Of a stretch of DNA of 64,000 bases, positions 8,276 through 17,128 are shown one piece after another. Numbering within the stretch: the stretch's first letter is position 1; the number at the start of each line of letters is the position of its first letter. This stretch comes from Eubacterium ruminantium (GTDB taxonomy: Bacteria; Bacillota; Clostridia; Lachnospirales; Lachnospiraceae). A program made the translations under genes and the position numbers. Under the pieces are notes generated by a model. It had not been told where the DNA came from. It made no database searches and saw only the letters and a program-made list of their open reading frames with translations. The stretch lies in contig FNUU01000008.1 of assembly GCA_900108205.1 (NCBI GenBank), forward strand, positions 1 to 64,000, written 5' to 3'.

Positions 8276-9001
8276 ATGGAAAAAGTGTTAAAAACAGAAA
8301 AGCTCTCTGTAGGATATAAGAAGAATATAATTGTAGATGATATAAATATATCTATAGAAAAAGGAAAAATAATATGTCTTGCAGGTTCAAATGGAAGTGG
8401 AAAATCAACCCTTCTCAGAACTCTGGCAGGGATACAGAAACCACTTGGCGGAAGAATCTTTGTTGGAGATAAGGATATCACAGCCTATTCGGAGCTGGAA
8501 AAAGCGTCAAAGATATCACTTCTGCTTACGGACAGAGTGGAGCCGGAACTGATGACGGGTTATGATATAGTTGCCAGCGGAAGATATCCATATACAGGAA
8601 GACTTGGCATACTTGCTGATAATGACAGGAAAATAATTAATGACATTATGGAACTGATAGGCATCACTGAAATAGGAAATAGGTATTTTTCTGAAATGAG
8701 CGACGGACAAAAGCAGAGATTTATGCTTGCCCGAGCTCTGTGTCAGGAGCCGGACATTCTTATCATGGATGAACCGATGACCTTTTTAGATATAAAATAT
8801 AAGAAAGAGCTTGCTGATATTATTGTAAAATTAAAGAAAGAGAAAAATCTTACAATGATAATGTCTCTTCATGAACTTGAACTTATAAGGAGCCTGGCCG
8901 ATACAGTAATATGTATAAAGGCAGGAGCAGTGGATAAAGTGGGGAATCCCGACGAGATCCTTAATGACGAATATATTGATTATTTATTCGATATTATATA
9001 G
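8276..9001 (+). CDS. ABC transporter ATP-binding protein (FecE/BtuD-like)
   Basis: A 241-residue ATPase with Walker A GSNGSGKST (about residues 38-46), signature MSDGQKQR (about 141-148), Walker B LIMDEP (about 160-165) and the switch His in MSLHELE. The signature starts MSDGQ, the common variant in FecE-type subunits. It completes the importer with 5988 and 7246. The stop is followed by two hairpin terminators, so the riboswitch-controlled operon probably ends here. Confidence 0.92.
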   Translation: MEKVLKTEKLSVGYKKNIIVDDINISIEKGKIICLAGSNGSGKSTLLRTLAGIQKPLGGRIFVGDKDITAYSELEKASKISLLLTDRVEPELMTGYDIVASGRYPYTGRLGILADNDRKIINDIMELIGITEIGNRYFSEMSDGQKQRFMLARALCQEPDILIMDEPMTFLDIKYKKELADIIVKLKKEKNLTMIMSLHELELIRSLADTVICIKAGAVDKVGNPDEILNDEYIDYLFDII

Positions 9002-9092
9002 GTAACTTTTCAAGAAAGACGAATAATTGTTTCACCCCCTGGCTTGTTTTTCTTATAATAATTTATATTTCATATCATAAACAGTTACATAC

Positions 9093-9122
9093 CCCCCGGA
9101 GGATAATGTTTTCATCCGGGGG
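9093..9122 (+). terminator. GC-rich hairpin, probable terminator of the ABC operon
   Basis: Arms cccccgga (9093-9100) and tccggggg (9115-9122), followed by taatttat. The T tract is weak, but the stem is strong for this AT-rich sequence. Confidence 0.65.
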
Positions 9123-9143
9123 TAATTTATATAAAAGGAATAA

Positions 9144-9188
9144 GGCATATCATGGTCGCACCAATTTCAGGCCATTGATATGTCTTTT
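9144..9188 (+). terminator. Second hairpin terminator
   Basis: Arms ggcatatcatgg (9144-9155) and ccattgatatgtc (9172-9184) with one bulge, then ttttctt. It backs up the hairpin 20 bases upstream. Confidence 0.65.
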
Positions 9189-9291
9189 CTTATGTTAAAG
9201 TCTTTTTTATGATCATTTTTTGTGATAGAATGAGACATGTTTTATTGTATATGTGAAAGATATATTTTTTTTTACCGGGAGGTTATATCAA

Positions 9292-10710
9292 ATGCTTGAT
9301 AAGATAACAGAGGTGCTGACTCAGATTGATGATTATCTATATTATCCGATACTTATGGTGGTAATGATAATAGCAGGGGTTTATTTCACGGCCCTTACGA
9401 AAGGAGTTCAGCTTAGACTGTTTAAGGAATCCTGCAGACTTGTTATGGAAAAGTCTGATGATAAGAAAAAGGTGTCTTCTTTTCAGGCACTTATGGTTTC
9501 TACAGCTTCAAGAGTCGGTACCGGAAATATTATAGGTGTTTCAACTGCCATATGTCTCGGCGGACCGGGAGCATGCTTCTGGATGTGGGTAATGTGTATA
9601 CTTGGTGCCTCATCGGCATTTATGGAAAGCACTCTTGCTCAGGTATATAAGAGAAAGGATAAAGATGGTGGCTCATATGGAGGACCGGCATATTATATTG
9701 ACAGAGCACTGCATGCAAAATGGCTTGCTGTGATCTTCTGTATTTTCCTTATTGCAACATATGCAGTGGGCTTTAATCTGCTCTGTTCATATAATCTTCA
9801 ATCTACCTTCGTTAATTATTCTTTTTACGACGAGAAGATAACACCGTATATAATTGGCGGTATACTTGCTGTGATGGTTGGTTATTGTCTACTGGGAGGC
9901 GGTAAGAGAATAGTAAAGCTTACCAGTCTTGTTGTTCCGGTCATGGGAGTATCATATGTTATAATATCACTGATAGTGATAGCATTTAATATAACAAATG
10001 TTCCCGCGATGTTCGGAGAGATTTTTAAGGATGCATTTGATTTTAAATCTATTATGGGTGGCATGGCAGGCTCCTGCATGATCTACGGTATTAAGAGAGG
10101 TCTATATTCAAATGAAGCCGGTGTTGGTTCGGCGCCAAACGCCTCAGCTTCCGCGCATGTAAGCCATCCAGCTAAACAGGGGCTTGTTCAGACGCTTTCT
10201 GTTTATATAGATACGTTGCTTCTTTGTACCGCAACAGCTCTTATGTGTCTCTCAAGCGGAGTATCGCATGATACAAGTGTAAGTGGTGCCCCTTATGTTC
10301 AGAATGCTATTTCAACTGTATTTGGAAGCATAGGACCTACATTTATTACCGTTGCGATGGTGCTTTTTGCATTTACAACATTACTTGGAAATCTGTATTA
10401 TGTGGATAATGCAATAATTTTTCTGAATAAGAACAGAGTTCCGTCCAAAGTAGCGCAGATCATTATCAAGCTTATCTGTGTTATTATAATTTTCCTTGGA
10501 GCGGTAGTTTCCATGGATGCTGCATGGGCTCTTGCGGATATAACCATGGGAGGAATGACTTTGATAAACCTTCCGGTATGTATGATACTTGGCAAAGTGG
10601 CGATAGATGTACTTAAGGATTATGAAAAGCAGAAAAAGGAGAACAAGAATCCGGTGTTCCATGCAAAGGATATAGGTCTCAATGAGGAAGAACTGGATTT
10701 CTGGAAATGA
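9292..10710 (+). CDS. Alanine/glycine:cation symporter (AGCS) family protein
   Basis: A 472-residue polytopic transporter importing alanine or glycine with Na+ or H+. Family landmarks are STASRVGTGNIIGVSTAICLG (first 20: about residues 79-99), the stretch GGPGACFWMW, AYYIDRAL, GGGKRIVKL and GLYSNEAGVGSAPNASASA. About ten or eleven membrane segments are visible. I chose ATG 9292, with ggga ggt at 9277-9283, over GTG 9253, which has no binding site and would add 13 residues. It follows two terminators and therefore has its own promoter. Confidence 0.92.
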   Translation: MLDKITEVLTQIDDYLYYPILMVVMIIAGVYFTALTKGVQLRLFKESCRLVMEKSDDKKKVSSFQALMVSTASRVGTGNIIGVSTAICLGGPGACFWMWVMCILGASSAFMESTLAQVYKRKDKDGGSYGGPAYYIDRALHAKWLAVIFCIFLIATYAVGFNLLCSYNLQSTFVNYSFYDEKITPYIIGGILAVMVGYCLLGGGKRIVKLTSLVVPVMGVSYVIISLIVIAFNITNVPAMFGEIFKDAFDFKSIMGGMAGSCMIYGIKRGLYSNEAGVGSAPNASASAHVSHPAKQGLVQTLSVYIDTLLLCTATALMCLSSGVSHDTSVSGAPYVQNAISTVFGSIGPTFITVAMVLFAFTTLLGNLYYVDNAIIFLNKNRVPSKVAQIIIKLICVIIIFLGAVVSMDAAWALADITMGGMTLINLPVCMILGKVAIDVLKDYEKQKKENKNPVFHAKDIGLNEEELDFWK

Positions 10711-10795
10711 AATAAACAGACTTACGCACGGATATTTCAGCCAAATGGATAGATAGGATCTGATATGGAAAATATTATTATCGTGGGAGAAAAAT

Positions 10796-11509
10796 ATGGA
10801 AGAGATAAAGCATGAAACAAATGAAGAGAGAGAAAACAGGCTGGATAGTGAACTTAATATAAGGACAGCAAATGATCTTGATGAGATTAAGGTAATGTCC
10901 GATCATACCTATGAAGGAACAGGCTATGTTACTTTGGATATTATAATAGATATGCTTGAGCTGGGCGAGGATGATGTACTGGTAGATCTCGGATGTGGTC
11001 TGGGAAAGGTTATATATTATGTTAATCACAAGGTTGGATGTAAAACGATAGGTGTTGAGGGAGATGAAAGGATTTTTAAGCTTCTCTCGGAGAATCATGA
11101 CGGCTATAAGAATAAGAGCAGCAGGGCAAAGCAGGGAGCCGGAAATGTACTTGTTCTGGGCAGCACAGGAGCACCTGTTAAGATTGTCAACAGTAAGGTG
11201 GAGGATATTATAAACATATCTGAGGAGCTGCTTGATAATCACAGTTTTGCAAATGCCGGATCCTTATATTTTTATTTCTTTAATCCATTTCCGGTGGATA
11301 TACTTAAGGGATTCATAAGCAGAGTTATTGAAGAGGCCGGAGATCATCATTTCGGAAGTAAAAAGATCAGTTTTGTGTTTTATTATCTGTCGCCTGAGTA
11401 TCAGATGGCGCTGAGAGAATTTCCACTCAAATTGGAACAGATTACGAGAATGAATGATTATTATAAGGATGAATTTGAAAAATGCTGTATATACAGTCTT
11501 ACTAAATAG
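10796..11509 (+). CDS. Class I SAM-dependent methyltransferase
   Basis: A 237-residue protein with a Rossmann methyltransferase core: motif I VLVDLGCGLG (residues 61-70), an acidic end of strand 2 (TIGVEGDE) and a YFFNPFPVD motif at the position of the catalytic/post-I loop. The layout is that of small stand-alone methyltransferases distantly like the DOT1/protein or RNA methylating types; the substrate is unknown. It lies 85 bases after the symporter and 25 bases before the nuclease gene, so co-transcription with the latter is likely. Confidence 0.75.
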   Translation: MEEIKHETNEERENRLDSELNIRTANDLDEIKVMSDHTYEGTGYVTLDIIIDMLELGEDDVLVDLGCGLGKVIYYVNHKVGCKTIGVEGDERIFKLLSENHDGYKNKSSRAKQGAGNVLVLGSTGAPVKIVNSKVEDIINISEELLDNHSFANAGSLYFYFFNPFPVDILKGFISRVIEEAGDHHFGSKKISFVFYYLSPEYQMALREFPLKLEQITRMNDYYKDEFEKCCIYSLTK

Positions 11510-11534
11510 TAACAGTTAGGAGTTCTTTATAGAA

Positions 11535-12761
11535 ATGAAGAATAAAAAGATAAAGATATTTCTTCTCAGTTTTCTCCTTGCAGCAGCTGCAGTGTTTTTT
11601 ATGGTACAGGGAGAAAACTTTGGCAAGAAGGAGAAAGTATCTGAAATTACGGATAATGAAGAAGGCGGCTCTGAACCTGACAGAGCTGTGATATCATCAG
11701 AGGAAGGCACTACTACGGAGAGTATATTTCCGGTTATGGAGGACCCGACGGAAGATGGTGCGCCAAAGGAGGAAGTTGATACTTCGGATGGGCTTCAAAT
11801 CGCAGATATTCCCGAATATAACGGTAAGCCGTTTGTATCTGTAAATGGTAATATTCCATTCTTTACTGAGGAAGAGATCCGTCGGGATATTTTTGAAGAA
11901 TACAGTGAGCTGGATTCTCTTGGGCGTGCCGGCAAAGCATTTGCTATGATTGATAAAAGCCTGATGCCGGTAGATGAAAGAGGAGATATTGGAGATATTA
12001 AGCCCAGTGGCTGGCATACTGTAAAATATGATGGCCTGATCGCTGACAGATATTTATATAATCGTTGTCATCTTATCGGATATCAGCTTACCGGTAAAAA
12101 TGCAGATCCTAAAAATCTGATAACAGGAACAAGATATTTTAATACAGAAGGCATGCAGTCCTTTGAAAATCAGGTGGCAGATTATATAAATAACACAGGA
12201 AACAAAGTTTTATATAGGGTTACTCCGATGTATAATGAAGATGATCTTGTTGCCTCAGGGGTTCTTATAGAGGCTCTTTCTGTCGACAAAACATTGCTGG
12301 GGCTTTTGGATAATCTGGATGAATATACAGAGAATTATGAAAAAGCAAAGCAGGAAAGAGAACAGTGGGAAGAGGACTTCGGATCTTCTGAAGTTGGAGT
12401 ATATGAAAAAACAGAAACAAGCGTAAGTTCGGAAGAGATCCCTGATGATTATGACAGAGATGAAAAATATCAGCAGATATTAAAAATGGCAAGTATCTGT
12501 TTTGCAGTTTATGTATATAATATTCAACCGGGCGTTGTGATCGATTATGCAACAGGTGACAGTCACGCTGATAATGATCATATTATAGATAAATCAAATC
12601 CTGACTGTGATTATATAATCAATAAAAAAACAAAAAAATTTCATCTGCCGGATTGTGAAGGAGTTAAGGATATGAAGGATAAGAATAAATGGTATTATAC
12701 CGGAGACAGGCAGAAGCTTATTGATGAAGGGTATGTACCGTGTAAGATATGTGAACCATAG
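11535..12761 (+). CDS. Surface DNA/RNA non-specific endonuclease with C-terminal Ada-like zinc domain
   Basis: A 408-residue protein with an uncleaved signal anchor (about residues 7-24), a disordered Glu/Ser-rich spacer to ~90, then a NucA/EndA-type beta-beta-alpha nuclease domain. The catalytic motif is LYNRCHLIGYQL with His179, and NLITGTRYFN carries the metal-binding Asn. The domain closes near VYNIQPGVVIDYATGDS. The last ~50 residues form a small cysteine domain (NPDCDY, FHLPDCEGV, YVPCKICEP) like the Ada metal-binding fold often fused to such nucleases. A ~90-residue acidic insert separates two parts of the nuclease. Likely roles are nutrient nucleic acid degradation or DNA uptake. aggag precedes the ATG. 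Confidence 0.85.
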   Translation: MKNKKIKIFLLSFLLAAAAVFFMVQGENFGKKEKVSEITDNEEGGSEPDRAVISSEEGTTTESIFPVMEDPTEDGAPKEEVDTSDGLQIADIPEYNGKPFVSVNGNIPFFTEEEIRRDIFEEYSELDSLGRAGKAFAMIDKSLMPVDERGDIGDIKPSGWHTVKYDGLIADRYLYNRCHLIGYQLTGKNADPKNLITGTRYFNTEGMQSFENQVADYINNTGNKVLYRVTPMYNEDDLVASGVLIEALSVDKTLLGLLDNLDEYTENYEKAKQEREQWEEDFGSSEVGVYEKTETSVSSEEIPDDYDRDEKYQQILKMASICFAVYVYNIQPGVVIDYATGDSHADNDHIIDKSNPDCDYIINKKTKKFHLPDCEGVKDMKDKNKWYYTGDRQKLIDEGYVPCKICEP

Positions 12762-12791
12762 GCAGGGAGGATTATATTGAATAGAGCATAG

Positions 12792-12838
12792 TCCGGAGGC
12801 ATACTCCGCGCAATGTGCATACCTCGGAGGGCCTTTTA
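12792..12838 (+). terminator. Probable terminator of the nuclease gene
   Basis: Arms tccggagg (12792-12799) and cctcgga (12822-12828) pair with one bulged G, and gggcctttt follows. Confidence 0.5.
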
Positions 12839-12867
12839 ATAGTAATGCAGTTTTCTGATTTATAAAA

Positions 12868-12907
12868 ATCCGGCAGGTGTATGTCTAAAAATGTACACCT
12901 GCCGGAT
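12868..12907 (-). terminator. Terminator between convergent nuclease and shikimate kinase genes
   Basis: Perfect 13-bp arms atccggcaggtgt (12868-12880) and acacctgccggat (12895-12907). Read on the minus strand the stem is followed by tttttat, so it mainly ends the aro unit, but it can act both ways. Confidence 0.8.
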
Positions 12908-12968
12908 ATGTTTATTATCTTGAGTGATCGTGACGATCAGCCTATGCAATTTTGGGCAGTGTTGGATT

Positions 12969-13475
12969 TTACTGCCTTGTTTTTTCTATGATCTCATTAC
13001 AGATCTCATCAAGAGTTTTTCCGTTAACATCTATAGTAATCTCAGCGGCAGCCTCATAGCGTGGCTGTCTTTTTTTCATTAATTCAGCGATGTATGGAAT
13101 ATTCATATTTCCGTTAAGAAGAGGTCTGTTTGTGCTGTCCTTAACTCTCTCGTATATTGTTTCCGGAGTGGCTGAAAGTAGAACAATCTTGCCGCTTTTT
13201 TTCATATATTCAACGTTTGCTGGTCTCAGGATTGCGCCTCCGCCACAGGATACAGCCTTATTTGATTCTTCGGAAATAAGCTTGATAAGATTTGTTTCAA
13301 GGTCCCTGAAATATTCCTCGCCTTTTGAAGCAAAGATGTCATTTATGGACATCTGCTCAGAATCGACGATGGAAGCATCCATTTCTATAACTTCCATTCC
13401 TGTAAGTTCATGAAGTCTTGAGCATACGGCACTTTTGCCTGAACCCATAAAGCCAATTAAAAATATATTATTCAT
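12969..13475 (-). CDS. aroK: Shikimate kinase
   Basis: A 168-residue P-loop kinase that phosphorylates shikimate at O3 with ATP. Visible are the Walker A GFMGSGKS (residues 8-15), the shikimate-binding Asp in EMDASIVD, FRDLE with the Arg/Glu pair, SCGGGAIL (glycine-rich substrate loop) and the lid/adenine motif RPLL. Length is normal. It lies 87 bases downstream of the dehydrogenase on the same strand, so the pair probably forms one transcript and supplies two successive steps of chorismate synthesis. Confidence 0.93.
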   Translation of the reverse strand: MNNIFLIGFMGSGKSAVCSRLHELTGMEVIEMDASIVDSEQMSINDIFASKGEEYFRDLETNLIKLISEESNKAVSCGGGAILRPANVEYMKKSGKIVLLSATPETIYERVKDSTNRPLLNGNMNIPYIAELMKKRQPRYEAAAEITIDVNGKTLDEICNEIIEKTRQ

Positions 13476-13562
13476 AAGTGTTTCATCCTTTTATATCAGC
13501 CGTGTTCAAAGCATTTTGAAAGCGGCATAGTTATATGTTGTATTGCAGAAAATCATAATCGT

Positions 13563-14441
13563 TTAACTAAAGAAAAGCTTCTTAATGGTATCTGTCGGCA
13601 TTTCCTTACCGGTCCAGAGTTTGAAGCTTTCTGCACCCTGGTAGAGAAGCATATACATACCGTTGAAGGTTTGACAGCCGACTTCTTTTGCAAGACGGAG
13701 AAGCTTTGTTTCCTGTGGCTCGTATATTACATCGGAAACCACGAGAGATGGTCTGAAGACAGACGAATCCTTAAACATTTCATCCTTGATTATGCATCCG
13801 TCAACCTTTGGAGCCATTCCTACGGAGGTACCATTTACCAGGATATCTGCCTCAGCAATGGCTTCCTTAAGCTTGGATTCGTCACTGAAGTCGTTAAGAT
13901 ATACCTTGCAGGAGGTTCTGTCATTCAGCTGGCTGACTATATTTTCAGCTCTGCCATAGAACTGGTCGCGCAGACTGAATACCTTTATTTGGGCTACATT
14001 GTCAAGGGCTGCCTGTACAAGTATTGCACTTGCTACACCGCCTGCACCGAGAAGAACCATTTTTTTGCCGGTAAGAATATGTCCGGCATCGGCAGCGGCG
14101 CGCATAAAGCCGATTCCATCGGTAGTATAGCCGGTAAACACTCCGTTATCATTTACTACAGTATTAACTGCACCGGAGATTTCCGAGCCAATATCAAGCT
14201 TGTCGCAGAGCTCGCACATAAGGTTTTTATTTGGCATTGTAAGATTAAAGCCTCTGACACCGATAGTACGGAGACCTTCTACAGCTGTTTTTAAAGTGGT
14301 TGTATCAACCTCGAAGCATAGATATCTGTAATCAAGATCCAGAAGCTCAAAGGCTTTATTATGCATAAGAGGCGATTTGCTGTGTTTAACCGGGCTGCCA
14401 AGAAGGCCGGTAAGTATTGTTGTTCCTGATATTTCACTCAT
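13563..14441 (-). CDS. Shikimate (quinate) dehydrogenase, YdiB-like
   Basis: A 292-residue NAD(P)-dependent dehydrogenase converting 3-dehydroshikimate to shikimate. It has the substrate motif SPVKHSKSPLMHN, the catalytic Lys in NLTMPNK, the Rossmann loop LLGAGGVASA and the C-terminal QGAESFKLWTG. NLTMPNK instead of NxTxPxKK, the SLRDQFY segment after strand 2 and the ending all resemble E. coli YdiB, the dual shikimate/quinate enzyme that can use NAD+, more than classic AroE. agaaagg supports the ATG at 14441. Next to shikimate kinase, a biosynthetic role is likely. Quinate use is an inference from subfamily resemblance. Confidence 0.88.
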   Translation of the reverse strand: MSEISGTTILTGLLGSPVKHSKSPLMHNKAFELLDLDYRYLCFEVDTTTLKTAVEGLRTIGVRGFNLTMPNKNLMCELCDKLDIGSEISGAVNTVVNDNGVFTGYTTDGIGFMRAAADAGHILTGKKMVLLGAGGVASAILVQAALDNVAQIKVFSLRDQFYGRAENIVSQLNDRTSCKVYLNDFSDESKLKEAIAEADILVNGTSVGMAPKVDGCIIKDEMFKDSSVFRPSLVVSDVIYEPQETKLLRLAKEVGCQTFNGMYMLLYQGAESFKLWTGKEMPTDTIKKLFFS

Positions 14442-14818
14442 TGTATTGCCTTTCTGTAAAGATATTATTTGTTCTGAAATTTTATGTTCACAGTTCGAAT
14501 TTTATCAATTTATTATTTGTTTATCAACTTGTTTATTTTAAGCTGTGATCAATATCAAGAACAAAGAAAACTATTCAGAAGTTTGTTTTGTTAATCGGTA
14601 GTTTTAATGTTGATTGCCGGATTATAAGACGGATTATTATAGGTTGGAAAAATATATATTTCGTGGTAGTATATGGAGAGGTGCCTGCTTTTCGGATATT
14701 TACTGTAATGACAGGCACGTAATACCGATATGGTTATTTTGTGACAGCTATACTGAGGAATAACAAAAATATATTTCCTGTATATAGTTCTATACATGTT
14801 ATAAGGAAGGAAAATTTT

Positions 14819-15466
14819 ATGTCACCCAGAGTTATTCTTGCTTCACAGTCTCCAAGAAGACAGGAACTGCTTAAGCATTTATTTAAAAGCTTTGAGATAG
14901 TACCCTCAAATGCAGATGAGGATATAGATGAAAAAGAACCGGAACAGTTTGTTGAAAAGCTTTCCATGTTAAAGGCAAGGGAAGTTTTTGACAGGGTTCA
15001 GGACGAGGATGATATGGTTCCGGCAGTAACGGGGATGAAGAGACTGTCATATATGTTTAAAAACAGTAAGGCAGCTGAGACTGATGATCTTCTGGTAATA
15101 GGGGCAGATACCATAGTAGTAAAAGATAAGGATATTCTAGGCAAGCCTAAGGATGAGGAGGATGCATTTAATATCCTTAAAAGTCTTCAGGGAGGTTCTC
15201 ATGAGGTATATACAGGAGTGACACTTTTGCATAATAATGGAGAAAAGACCTTTCATGAGAAAACTATAGTTCATATAACAGAGATGTCTGATGAGGAGAT
15301 AAGGGCATATATCAAGACGGGCGACCCGATGGATAAAGCCGGAGCTTATGGAATTCAGACTATGTTTACAAAGTTTGTCGGCGGCATTGAGGGAGATTAC
15401 AATAATGTTGTTGGTCTTCCTGTGGCGCGAATATATAGAGAACTGAAGCAGATGGAGATAATCTAA
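14819..15466 (+). CDS. Maf-family nucleotide pyrophosphatase
   Basis: A 215-residue Maf protein, which hydrolyses non-canonical or pyrimidine nucleoside triphosphates to monophosphates. Motifs are LASQSPRRQELL at the N-terminus, the catalytic Asp region IGADTIV and the LGKP loop, then DKAGAYGIQ. I place the start at ATG 14819, preceded by aaggaagg, 26 codons inside the longest open frame. An extra acidic insert of ~25 residues lies between the first helix and IGADTIV. The stop overlaps the next start by one base (TAATG), so it is coupled to the TcdA gene. Confidence 0.88.
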   Translation: MSPRVILASQSPRRQELLKHLFKSFEIVPSNADEDIDEKEPEQFVEKLSMLKAREVFDRVQDEDDMVPAVTGMKRLSYMFKNSKAAETDDLLVIGADTIVVKDKDILGKPKDEEDAFNILKSLQGGSHEVYTGVTLLHNNGEKTFHEKTIVHITEMSDEEIRAYIKTGDPMDKAGAYGIQTMFTKFVGGIEGDYNNVVGLPVARIYRELKQMEII

Positions 15467-16257
15467 TGTCAGAGATATTTCAGAGAACACAGTATTTAAT
15501 TGGACAGGAAATGGTAGAGAAGCTTTCCCAAAAGAAGGTTATACTCTTTGGAGTAGGAGGTGTGGGAGGTTTTGTAGCCGAGGCTCTGGCAAGAGGCGGA
15601 ATCGGTGGGATCGATCTGGTTGATAAAGATACTGTCAGTGAATCAAATATAAACCGTCAGATCATTGCACTTCACAGTACTATCGGAAGGTATAAAACTG
15701 AGGTAATGGCAGAAAGACTTAAAGATATCAACCCCGATATCAAGGTAAATATCTACAGCATGTTCTTCCTTCCGGAAACTGCGTCTCAGATTGATTTTAC
15801 AAGATATGATTATGTTATAGATGCAGTCGATACAGTGGCTGCAAAAATAGAGATCATTGTGCGTGCTAAAGAGGCAGGAGTTCCTGTTATCAGTGCCATG
15901 GGCGCAGGAAACAAACTTGATCCGACGAAATTTGTTGTGACAGACATATATAAAACAGAAATGTGCCCTCTTGCCAAGGTAATGCGGCATGAGATGAAAA
16001 AGAGAAATATAAAGGATCTGAAGGTGGTATATTCTACCGAGAAGGCTCTTAAGCCGATAACAGATGAAGATATGCATATAGACGATAAAAAAGAATCTTC
16101 GGACATAGTGGATAAGATGCAGAATTCAGGCAGTGACGCCGGCGGTAATAACAGAAGACAGAAGATAGTTGGCAGTATATCCTTTGTACCTTCAGTGGCA
16201 GGTCTTCTTATAGCAGGTGAAGTAATAAAAGATATAATAAAAAGTGATACAATATAA
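15466..16257 (+). CDS. tcdA: tRNA threonylcarbamoyladenosine dehydratase (ThiF/TcdA family)
   Basis: A 263-residue E1-like enzyme that activates the threonylcarbamoyl side chain of t6A37 with ATP and cyclises it to ct6A in tRNAs reading ANN codons. Motifs are the nucleotide loop FGVGGVGGFVAEALARGGIG (about residues 29-48), DKDTVSESNINRQ, and DAVDTVAAK. The C-terminal SISFVPSVAGLLIAGEVI is typical of the subfamily. A ~45-residue acidic Asp/Asn-rich insert before this C-terminal helix is less conserved. A ggag precedes the ATG, which overlaps the maf stop. Confidence 0.88.
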   Translation: MSEIFQRTQYLIGQEMVEKLSQKKVILFGVGGVGGFVAEALARGGIGGIDLVDKDTVSESNINRQIIALHSTIGRYKTEVMAERLKDINPDIKVNIYSMFFLPETASQIDFTRYDYVIDAVDTVAAKIEIIVRAKEAGVPVISAMGAGNKLDPTKFVVTDIYKTEMCPLAKVMRHEMKKRNIKDLKVVYSTEKALKPITDEDMHIDDKKESSDIVDKMQNSGSDAGGNNRRQKIVGSISFVPSVAGLLIAGEVIKDIIKSDTI

Positions 16258-16313
16258 TGATGTAATATATTGATAAAGATATATTGATAAGATTCATCAG
16301 AGGAGTAAGTATT

Positions 16314-17099
16314 ATGGCAGAGAGAAAATGGGCGCTTATAACTGGAGCAACAGGTGGTATAGGCTATGAATTTGTAAAGATATTTGCAAAAAAAGGCTAT
16401 GATCTGATCCTTGTTGCAAGAAATGAAAAACGGCTTTACAGTATAAAAAAGAAACTTGAGAGCTTTTATGATACAAAAGTTCTTTATATTTCAAAGGACT
16501 TATCAGAGACCGGAGCAGCTGAGGATGTATTCAGAAAAGTAAAAGAGAAGAATATATTTACAGAAGTACTTGTAAACAATGCCGGTTTTGGTGATTTTGG
16601 CTTTTTCGCAGAGTCGGATCTCAATAAGCAGGAAAATATGATCAACTGCAATATTCTTGCGCTTACAGCACTTACAAGACTTTTTATGACAGATATGATA
16701 GAAGAGGGAAGAGGTAAGATATTGAATGTTGCTTCCATAGGTTCATTTATGCCGGGTCCGTGCATGTCAGTTTACTATGCGACTAAGGCATACGTGCTTT
16801 CATTTACGGAAGCTCTTTCTGTTGAATTAAAGGGAACAGGAGTAAGTGTTACCGCACTTTGTCCGGGACCGACGGACACCGGTTTCTGGAAGGCTGCCAA
16901 TACAGATGATACTTCTAATCTGAATAACCTGAAAAATGCATCTCCGCGAAAGGTTGCAGGATATGGCTATAAGAAAATGATGAGAAAGAAGGTTATAGCG
17001 GTTCCGGGCTTTTTGACGGGACTTGCACCTCTCGGGATAAAGTTGCTTCCGCGTCCGGCAGTGAGAAAGATTGTCTATAAAGTTCAGAAGATGAAGTAA
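16314..17099 (+). CDS. Short-chain dehydrogenase/reductase
   Basis: A 261-residue classical SDR. The NAD(P) loop TGATGGIGYEF lies at about residues 11-21, NNAG near residue 87, and the catalytic Ser-Tyr-Lys set is NVASIGSF ... YYATKAY. An Arg (VARNEKR) after strand 2 suggests NADPH. It resembles the DltE/YqjQ branch of cytosolic or membrane-associated reductases; the substrate is unknown. ATG 16314 is chosen because aggagt lies 8 bases upstream; the longer frame starting at 16284 has no binding site. It is 30 bases before the sugar transferase gene. Confidence 0.87.
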   Translation: MAERKWALITGATGGIGYEFVKIFAKKGYDLILVARNEKRLYSIKKKLESFYDTKVLYISKDLSETGAAEDVFRKVKEKNIFTEVLVNNAGFGDFGFFAESDLNKQENMINCNILALTALTRLFMTDMIEEGRGKILNVASIGSFMPGPCMSVYYATKAYVLSFTEALSVELKGTGVSVTALCPGPTDTGFWKAANTDDTSNLNNLKNASPRKVAGYGYKKMMRKKVIAVPGFLTGLAPLGIKLLPRPAVRKIVYKVQKMK

Positions 17100-17128
17100 T
17101 TATGATCAGATAAAAGAATGGATAAAAG

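Noticed and set aside
9253..9291. GTG start for the alanine/glycine symporter
   Set aside because: No binding site, and a good one lies right before ATG 9292.
13671..14294. 207-residue open frame on the plus strand
   Set aside because: It is antisense to the well-supported shikimate dehydrogenase gene and lacks a binding site.
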